From contig NZ_LMWH01000228.1 of the NCBI RefSeq assembly GCF_001507435.1, forward strand, positions 1 through 64,000: a stretch of DNA of 64,000 nucleotides, given 5' to 3'. The notes beneath the pieces are model-generated. The model worked only from the letters and a program-made list of their open reading frames with translations. It was not told where the DNA came from and did not search any database. The translations under genes and the position numbers were made by a program. Below are positions 58,305 to 64,000 of this stretch, one piece after another (the first letter of the stretch is position 1; each line of letters opens with the position of its first letter). The DNA is from Streptomyces sp. NRRL F-5122 (GTDB taxonomy: Bacteria > Actinomycetota > Actinomycetes > Streptomycetales > Streptomycetaceae).

Positions 58305-59254
58305 GTCACGCTCACCTTCCTCGCGAACTTCGCGGCGAGAGGGGCCAGGGCCGCGGTGAGCAGCGCGCTGACCGGGGCCCCGGAGCGGGCCGCGAGTGCC
58401 GCCTGGAGCGGGATCGTGGCGCGGATGCCGGCTCCCACGGCGCGTTGGGTGAGCGGGGGTGACGGATTCAGGGTGGCGTGGAGGTAGGGCCGGGCGGCGG
58501 TCGCGGCATAGGCGGCGGCGAGCGCCGCGCCGAGGGTGCCCGTGGGGGGTGCCGGAGTCCCCGCGGCGGTGGCCCCTGCCCCCCGGCGTGGCAGCAGCCG
58601 GGTCAGCGCCCCGGTCGTGACCAGTGCGGCCAGAGCGGACAGGGGTGAGCCGCCCCGCGTCTCGTGGCGGGACACGGTGGTGACGGCGAGCGTGTGACTG
58701 CCGAGGAGGGCGGCCGGGGCGAGGGCCGGACGGATGTGGCCCCCGGTGGCCGCCGCCCCCAGGAGCACGTCCAGGCCACGTGCCGCCGCCATCGCCGGCG
58801 GGCCGCCCGGTGTGCGCTTCAGGCCCAGGTCGTACGCCCATACGGTGGCCGCGAGCGGGACCGCGACCCGGAACGCGGGACGGCCGGCGCAGCGGGCCAG
58901 GGCGAGGCCTGCCACGGTGAGGGCGCAGGCGGCGGTGAGGGCGGCGGCGGGGGCGATACGTCCGGAGGGCAGGGGGCGGTGAGGGCGTTCCAGGGCGTCC
59001 TCGTCCCGGTCGGCCCAGTCGTTGAGGGCCATGCCCGCTTCGTACAGGCACAGGGAGGAGCCGATGGCCAGGGCGGTGCGGCGACCCGGGGCCGCCGGGA
59101 CCGCGGCCGCACCGGCCAGTGCGTCTCCGGGCACGGTGAACAGGGCGGGCAGGCGCAGCAGTTCGGCCCAGGCTCCGAGTCCGGTCCGGCCGCCGCCGAC
59201 CCTGCGAGCGCCGGGTGCGTCGACCGGGTCCGTGGCCGTGTCGCCATGGCTCAT
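58301..59254 (-). CDS. eboC: UbiA-family prenyltransferase (EboC-like)
   Basis: A 317-residue membrane prenyltransferase. The first Asp-rich motif is in ALNDWADRDEDALERPHRPL (NDxxD type) and the second in VWAYDLGLKRTPGG. About eight hydrophobic helices follow the Ala/Leu-rich sequence. UbiA enzymes attach isoprenoid chains to small acceptors in the membrane. In Ebo clusters (EboC) the natural acceptor is not known. It overlaps the inositol phosphate synthase gene by four bases; a myo-inositol phosphate acceptor is an attractive but unproven idea. Confidence 0.88.
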   Translation of the reverse strand: MSHGDTATDPVDAPGARRVGGGRTGLGAWAELLRLPALFTVPGDALAGAAAVPAAPGRRTALAIGSSLCLYEAGMALNDWADRDEDALERPHRPLPSGRIAPAAALTAACALTVAGLALARCAGRPAFRVAVPLAATVWAYDLGLKRTPGGPPAMAAARGLDVLLGAAATGGHIRPALAPAALLGSHTLAVTTVSRHETRGGSPLSALAALVTTGALTRLLPRRGAGATAAGTPAPPTGTLGAALAAAYAATAARPYLHATLNPSPPLTQRAVGAGIRATIPLQAALAARSGAPVSALLTAALAPLAAKFARKVSVT

Positions 59255-60399
59255 CGCGGTCCCTCCGGGCCCTCTTCGGCGCCCGTCTCCCGCAACCGGT
59301 CCGCGAAGCCGGCCAGCGCCGCGTACTGCTCCCCGAGCGCCGAAGGTCCGCGCCCCATCGGATCCTTGAAGTAGAAGCCGAGCTCTTCCAGGGGGCCGGA
59401 CAGACCGGCCTCGTGGGCGCGCAGCGCGAGCCGCGCCAGGTCGAGCACCAGCGGTGCGGCCAGCGCCGAGTCGCAGCCCTGCCAGATGGTCTGGAGCACC
59501 ATGCGCGCGCCGAGGAAGCCGTCGAAGGCGACGTGGTCCCAGGCGGTCTTCCAGTCGCCGAGGGCGGGGACGTCGTCGATGTGCACCTCGCCCTCGACGG
59601 ATGTGCCGAGAGTGTCGGCGAGGACCCTCTCCTTGCCGGCGTTCTTGGCGGCGGCCGCGTCCGGGTCGGCCAGCGAGGCGCCGTCGCCGCCGCCCAGCAG
59701 GTTGGTCCCGGACCAGGCCCGCACCGCGAGGGCCCGCTGGGCGAACATCGGGCCCAGCACCGACCGCAGCAGTGTCTGCCCGGTCTTGCCGTCGCGGCCC
59801 GCGTACGGCAGTCCGCTCGCGGCCGCGGTGCCCTCCAGGGCCGGATGGTGCAGGCCGGTCGAGGGGGTGAAGTTCACGTACGGGCAGCCCGCCCTGAGCG
59901 CGGCCGCCGCGTACAGCGAGCTCGGCGGCAGCGCGTCACCGGTGGCGGACGGCTCGGTGGAGGCCACGTTCACCACCACCGCGCGTTCGAGGCCGCGCCG
60001 TTGCACGAAGTCGTCGATGTCCCCGGCGAACGCGGCGATCAGCTCCTCCTGGCTCCGCGTGTCGGCCGGGTCGGGACCGCCCGGCCTGATCTCACGGTCG
60101 GCGGCGGCGAGTTCGGCCATGACGGCCGAGGGCAGACCGGGCGGCAGCACTCCGCCGGCCGCCAGTGCCTCCGCGCGTTTGGGCAGCGGGCAGTCCACCG
60201 TGTCGTGGCCGCCGAAGACGAGGGACGACAGCGCCGGAAGCCCCGAGGCGGCGAACACGGACGTCTCGGTGACCATGCCGGTGGGTGGGTGCAGACCCGC
60301 ACTGACGGCGGCGCACCCCGCGACGACGGTCGTGGCGACGGAGCCGCGGGCACCGATCAGCCACACACCGGCACGGGCTCGGGAAGGGGACGCGGACAT
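59251..60399 (-). CDS. ino1: Inositol-1-phosphate synthase family protein
   Basis: A 382-residue myo-inositol-1-phosphate synthase-type enzyme. The NAD-binding start is AGVWLIGARGSVATTVVAG. It continues with SLVFGGHDTVDC, VVVNVASTEPSA, PYVNFTPSTGL, AGRDGKTGQTLLRSVL, AWSGTNLLGGGDGASL and EGEVHIDDVPALGDWKTAWD, all typical of the actinobacterial family. It would cyclise glucose-6-phosphate or a similar sugar phosphate. ATG 60399 has AAGGAGG upstream. It is the first gene of the Ebo operon, taking the place where many other clusters have EboD, a 3-dehydroquinate synthase-like cyclase. Confidence 0.9.
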   Translation of the reverse strand: MSASPSRARAGVWLIGARGSVATTVVAGCAAVSAGLHPPTGMVTETSVFAASGLPALSSLVFGGHDTVDCPLPKRAEALAAGGVLPPGLPSAVMAELAAADREIRPGGPDPADTRSQEELIAAFAGDIDDFVQRRGLERAVVVNVASTEPSATGDALPPSSLYAAAALRAGCPYVNFTPSTGLHHPALEGTAAASGLPYAGRDGKTGQTLLRSVLGPMFAQRALAVRAWSGTNLLGGGDGASLADPDAAAAKNAGKERVLADTLGTSVEGEVHIDDVPALGDWKTAWDHVAFDGFLGARMVLQTIWQGCDSALAAPLVLDLARLALRAHEAGLSGPLEELGFYFKDPMGRGPSALGEQYAALAGFADRLRETGAEEGPEGPR

Positions 60400-60482
60400 G
60401 GGCAGCCTCCTTGCGTTGCGAACCTCGGCAGGTCGGGAGGAAGACGGCGGGCGGGAGTCCGGCGTCTCCCGCCCGCCGCCGC

Positions 60483-61817
60483 TCATTTGCCCTTGGCGGG
60501 CAGTTCCTTGATGCGGATGTCCCGGAAGGACACCTCGTCGCCGGATCCGTGGTTCTGGATGCCGACGTGTCCGTCGCGCAGGCTCCGCGCCGGATCGGTG
60601 TTGGTGAAATCGTTGATCTTGACGCCGTTGAGCCACACGCGGAGGTGCTCGCCCTCCACGCGGATCTCGTACGTGTTCCACTCCCCCGGCGGATTCAGCG
60701 CTCGGTCGCGCTTCTTCAGATCGGCGGAGCGGAAGCCGTAGACGGACCCCGTGGTCTTCTCGGGTACGTCGGTGGCGTCGATCTGGACCTCGTAGCCGTT
60801 GTCCACGGCCGACCACGGGTCGTCCGAGGGCGGGAAGCCCACGAACACACCGGAGTTGTCGTCACCGGCCGTCTTCCAGTCGAGCTTCAGCGAGTACCTG
60901 GAGAAGGCCGACGCGGCGTACCAGAGCATGCCCAGACCGCCCGACGACGTCAGGGTGCCGTCGTCGTCGAGAGTGAAGGAGCCCGGACCCGCCTGCTTCC
61001 AGCCGGACAGCGACTCGGCCGTACCGTCGAAGAGCGGCCGGTAGCCGTTCTCCGGGCGGCAGTCCGCCTGGGCGTCGCCGATCGCCCAGCCGATCCCGCC
61101 CCGCAGGTGCGCGAGGAAGGCGGGGTCGGTGTAGGACTCCTTCGTGTGGCCACCTCCGGTGTAGAAGGCGCGGCCGCCCTGATAGTTCTGGCACCAGGCG
61201 ATCGGATGGTCGCCGTTCATGGTGCCGCCGGTGTACGACGACTCGTCGAGCGAGGCGAGGACGTGGGCCCTCTCCCGTGGATTGGAGCGGTAGTTGTACC
61301 ACTCGTCGGTCCGCTCCCAGGTCTGCGCCAGCTCCGAGGTCGCCGGGTGGGCGCGGTCCTCCACGTCCACCTTCGCCTGCTGGATCGCCGGGTGCGACTG
61401 GAAGTAGGCGCCGGCGAGGCCGCCGTAGAACTCCCAGTCGTACTCGGTGTCGGCGGCCGCGTGGATACCGACGTATGCGCCGCCGTGCCTGATGTAGCCC
61501 TCGAAGGCGCTCTGCTGCGCGGAGTCGAGCACGTCTCCCGTCGTCGACAGGAACACCACCGCGTCGTAGCGCTTGAGGTTCTTCGAGGTGAAGGCGCCCG
61601 CGTCCTCCGTGGCGTCGACGGCGAAGCCGCCGGTCCCGCCGAGTTGCCGCACCGCCGCGACACCGTCCGGGATGGAGTCGTGCCGGAAGCCGGCGGTCTT
61701 GGAGAAGACCAGTACGCGCTTGCCGTCGGCGGAGTGCGAGGCGGCGGGCCCCGAGACACAGCCGAGCAGCAGGGCCGCTCCCACAACGGCGGTCGTCAGT
61801 CTGCCGGTCGCGTGCAT
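60483..61817 (-). CDS. ThuA/DUF1080 lipoprotein
   Basis: A 444-residue exported protein. The N-terminal signal carries a lipobox-like LLLGC (Cys20), so it is probably a lipoprotein. Residues about 33-245 are a ThuA-like domain (RVLVFSKTAGFRHDSIP, GGAYVGIHAAADTEYDW, FYTGGGHTKESY). Residues about 260-440 are a DUF1080 (3-keto-disaccharide hydrolase type) lectin-like domain (YRPLFDGTAESLSGW, WKTAGDDNSGVFVGFP, PPGEWNTYEIRVEGEHLRVW). Such proteins act on oxidised sugars outside the membrane. It lies 83 bases upstream of ino1 and 11 bases after the sugar dehydrogenase gene, with which it probably works. Confidence 0.9.
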   Translation of the reverse strand: MHATGRLTTAVVGAALLLGCVSGPAASHSADGKRVLVFSKTAGFRHDSIPDGVAAVRQLGGTGGFAVDATEDAGAFTSKNLKRYDAVVFLSTTGDVLDSAQQSAFEGYIRHGGAYVGIHAAADTEYDWEFYGGLAGAYFQSHPAIQQAKVDVEDRAHPATSELAQTWERTDEWYNYRSNPRERAHVLASLDESSYTGGTMNGDHPIAWCQNYQGGRAFYTGGGHTKESYTDPAFLAHLRGGIGWAIGDAQADCRPENGYRPLFDGTAESLSGWKQAGPGSFTLDDDGTLTSSGGLGMLWYAASAFSRYSLKLDWKTAGDDNSGVFVGFPPSDDPWSAVDNGYEVQIDATDVPEKTTGSVYGFRSADLKKRDRALNPPGEWNTYEIRVEGEHLRVWLNGVKINDFTNTDPARSLRDGHVGIQNHGSGDEVSFRDIRIKELPAKGK

Positions 61818-61828
61818 GGTTCCCCTCC

Positions 61829-64000
61829 TCAGCTCGTCGTGAACGTGAAGTCGTCGACGTCGTACAGGGCGCCGGACCCGGTGCTCCCCTTGAAGACCAG
61901 GTAGAGCGTGGTCGTGCCCTTCGGGGCGCGGGACAGGTTCGCGCTGACGTCCTGGAAGTTCTCCCAGCCGCCCGTCACCGGTACGGTCGCCTTGCCCAGC
62001 AGGGTCCCCTTCGCCGAGCCCGCGCGGACCTCGAGGGTGCCGCCCGCGCCGCCGGAGGAGATACGCGCCGTGATCTTCTTGGCGTTGCTCAGGACATACG
62101 GCGTGAAGGAGATCCAGTCGCCGTTGTCGATGTCGCCGACCGTCCTGCCGCCGTGCGCGGTGTCCTTCGTGATCACCGAGATGCCGGAGGAGGTGCCGAA
62201 GTGCTCGGCCTGGCGGTGCCGCGGCTGGGCGACGCTCTGGTCGTGCGAGGTGAGCGGGGCCTGTCCGCCGCCTCCACCATCCGTGTACTGCGCGTCGAAG
62301 ACGCCGAAGATGTTCTCGTCCTCGTCGTGACCGCCGTCGGCGGTGGTCTGGATGGTGCCGGAGCAGCCGTTGGCCGAGGTGATCGGGTGGCCGTGGGTGT
62401 CATGGCCGAGGACGAAGTTGACCGTGACCTTCGAGCAGTCGACGCTATTGCCGTCCTCCGGGTCGGTGACCTTCACCTTGAACGGAACGGCGTCACCGAA
62501 GCTGAACAGCTGGCCGTCCTGGGGGAGTTCGACGGTCACCTTCGGTGCCGTGTTGCCGACGACGATCTGCACGCTCGCGCCGCCGGTCCGGCCGTCGCCG
62601 TCCTTGGCGGTGAGGGTCGCCGTGTAGGTCCCGTTCTTCCGGTACGTGTGGGAGGGGTTGGCGGCGGTCGACGTGCTTCCGTCACCGAAGTCCCAGCTGT
62701 AGGTGAGCGCGTCACCGTCCTGGTCGCTGCTTCCCGCGGAGGAGAACGCCACCTTCAGGGGTGCCTGACCTGAGGTCTTGCTCGCCGCCGCCTGCGCCAC
62801 CGGCGAGTGGCCGTCGGTCGCGTTCTCGATGCGGTACAGACCCGAGTTGTCGTCGCCGCCGAACCAGGCGGTGCCGTAGTCGAGGACGTAGAGCGCGCCG
62901 TCGGGCCCGAAGGCCATGTCCATCACCTGAGTGCCGGTCCACGGGAAGGGGTTGATCGACTGCACGTTCCCGTCCGTGTCGCTGACGATCCGCTTGATCC
63001 AGCGGCGCCCGAACTCACCCGCGAAGAAGTTGCCGTCGTAGGCCTCGGGGAACTTCACCGGCGAGTCAAGAGCGGGGTCGTAGTGGTAGACCGGGCCGCC
63101 CATCGGGGACTCCGAGCCGTCGCCGAACTCGGGCACGGACGCGCCGTCGTAGGGAATCCAGGCGGACTGGGCGGGGGGCAGGTCCGTCAGACCCGTGTTG
63201 TGCGGCGAGTTGTTCTTCGGCGCGTTGCAGTCGAAGCTCGCGCCGGACGTCCCGGTGGCGAAGTCGTAGTCGACGTACGCATCGTTGTCGCCGGTGCAGT
63301 ACGGCCAGCCGAAGTTGCCGGGGCCGGTGACCCGGGCGAACTCGACCTGCCCGCCGGGGCCGCGCTTCGGGTCGGCGGCACCCGCGTCGGGACCGTAGTC
63401 GCCCACGTAGACGATGCCGGTCTCCTTGTCCACGCTGAAGCGGAACGGGTTGCGGAAGCCCATCGCGTAGATCTCGGGGCGGGTCTTGTCCGTGCCGGGC
63501 GGGAAGAGGTTGCCGTCCGGGATGGAGTACGAGCCGTCGTCGTTCACCTTGATGCGCAGGATCTTTCCGCGCAGGTCGTTGGTGTTGCCGGCCGAACGCT
63601 GGGCGTCGAAGGCCGGGTTGCGGTCGGAACGCTCGTCGATCGGGTTGTAGCCGTCCGACTGGAAGGGGTTGGTGTCGTCGCCCGTCGACAGGTACAGGTT
63701 GCCGGCCGCGTCGAAGTCGATGTCACCGCCGACGTGGCAGCAGATGCCGCGGGACGTCTTGACCTCGAGGATGTTCTTCTCACTGGCCGGGTCGAGCGTG
63801 CCGTCCGTCTTGAGCACGAAACGGGACAGCCGGTTCACACCGTCGAAAGGCGTGAAGTCGGCCGCGGTGCCGTTCTCGGGGGCGTCGCCCGCGGGTGTGC
63901 TCAGCGGGGGCGCGTAGTAGAGGTAGATGAAGCGGTTGTCGGTGAAGTGCGGGTCGACGCCGACGCCCTGCAGGCCTTCCTCGTCGTGCGAGTACACGTC
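61829..64000 (-). CDS. PQQ-type sugar dehydrogenase with PKD and carbohydrate-binding regions (partial)
   Basis: At least 723 residues; the 5' end lies beyond the window. The first ~330 residues seen are a glucose/sorbosone dehydrogenase beta-propeller: YSHDEEGLQGVGVDPHF, RGICCHVGGDIDFDAAGNLY, PEIYAMGFRNPFRFSVD and MDMAFGPDGALYVLDYG. About residues 395-480 form a PKD domain (YSWDFGDGSTSTAANPSHTY). The last ~130 residues look like a CBM6-type binding domain (IDNGDWISFTPYVLSNA, YDVDDFTF). It oxidises sugars outside the cell using PQQ or a similar quinone. It is followed 11 bases later by the ThuA/DUF1080 gene. Confidence 0.92.
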   Translation of the reverse strand, partial: DVYSHDEEGLQGVGVDPHFTDNRFIYLYYAPPLSTPAGDAPENGTAADFTPFDGVNRLSRFVLKTDGTLDPASEKNILEVKTSRGICCHVGGDIDFDAAGNLYLSTGDDTNPFQSDGYNPIDERSDRNPAFDAQRSAGNTNDLRGKILRIKVNDDGSYSIPDGNLFPPGTDKTRPEIYAMGFRNPFRFSVDKETGIVYVGDYGPDAGAADPKRGPGGQVEFARVTGPGNFGWPYCTGDNDAYVDYDFATGTSGASFDCNAPKNNSPHNTGLTDLPPAQSAWIPYDGASVPEFGDGSESPMGGPVYHYDPALDSPVKFPEAYDGNFFAGEFGRRWIKRIVSDTDGNVQSINPFPWTGTQVMDMAFGPDGALYVLDYGTAWFGGDDNSGLYRIENATDGHSPVAQAAASKTSGQAPLKVAFSSAGSSDQDGDALTYSWDFGDGSTSTAANPSHTYRKNGTYTATLTAKDGDGRTGGASVQIVVGNTAPKVTVELPQDGQLFSFGDAVPFKVKVTDPEDGNSVDCSKVTVNFVLGHDTHGHPITSANGCSGTIQTTADGGHDEDENIFGVFDAQYTDGGGGGQAPLTSHDQSVAQPRHRQAEHFGTSSGISVITKDTAHGGRTVGDIDNGDWISFTPYVLSNAKKITARISSGGAGGTLEVRAGSAKGTLLGKATVPVTGGWENFQDVSANLSRAPKGTTTLYLVFKGSTGSGALYDVDDFTFTTS

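Noticed and set aside
1..64000. CRISPR arrays, rRNA genes and prophage structural genes
   Set aside because: No regularly spaced direct repeats, rRNA-like sequence or phage capsid/tail proteins were seen.

Overview
The window is GC-rich actinomycete chromosome, almost certainly Streptomyces. The evidence is codon bias, a WhiB-family protein, an actinobacterial QcrB, F420-type and LuxR-LAL genes, DUF2637 and pSAM2-like mobile-element remains, and nearly back-to-back genes with ATGA/GTGA overlaps.

Region 1 (about 1-25.9 kb) is a stress and redox island. It holds four alpha/beta hydrolases (two with an Asp nucleophile), a cupin, a stand-alone pyruvate dehydrogenase E1 + E2 pair, a large LuxR-type ATPase regulator, two ECF41/SigJ-like sigma factors, a MarR regulator, a WhiB-like protein, an orphan cytochrome b (QcrB), a ferritin-like protein, a broken YceI gene, a ferredoxin-reductase-type flavoprotein, a secreted amidase and a small monooxygenase. 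Reading the intergenic DNA shows one repeated promoter, TGTCACA-N15-CGGTC: six perfect copies, two with C at the first position, one with a spacer one base longer, and two weaker ones. This closely resembles the published ECF41/SigJ promoter (TGTCACA ... CGTC). One perfect copy lies in front of the second ECF41 gene, so I infer an autoregulated regulon laid out as many separate transcription units in about 25 kb.

Region 2 (about 26-38.4 kb) is a graveyard of mobile DNA ending at a tRNA-Leu(GAG) gene. It contains an IS4-type element whose transposase carries three separate lesions, a nitroreductase gene next to an IS5-type transposase, a tyrosine integrase fragment with two in-frame TAG codons, an HNH nuclease fragment, and a three-gene ABC-3C type conflict operon (nuclease-like effector, middle component, DUF3732 ATPase) whose effector is split by a one-base deletion. 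It also has a DUF2637 gene, a short RNase P RNA-like 3' fragment, and a serine recombinase interrupted by a decayed IS3 element.

Region 3 (about 38.5-52.0 kb) starts with a divergent MarR regulator / F420-type oxidoreductase pair and continues as an oxalate-catabolism cluster. An aldehyde dehydrogenase and sucDC-like CoA ligase genes run leftwards. Oxalyl-CoA decarboxylase, formyl-CoA transferase, an NDP-forming acyl-CoA ligase and two tandem oxalate/formate-type MFS carriers run rightwards. A perfect 8+8 bp palindrome sits in the divergent promoter, and the cluster ends in a strong hairpin.

Region 4 (52.0-64.0 kb) is a tight leftward operon of the Ebo type (EboA, EboB/TatD, EboC/UbiA, EboE, EboF) with an inositol-1-phosphate synthase and two TIM-barrel sugar-phosphate isomerase-like proteins. 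Upstream of it are a ThuA/DUF1080 lipoprotein and a partial PQQ-type sugar dehydrogenase with PKD and carbohydrate-binding regions, which runs off the window.
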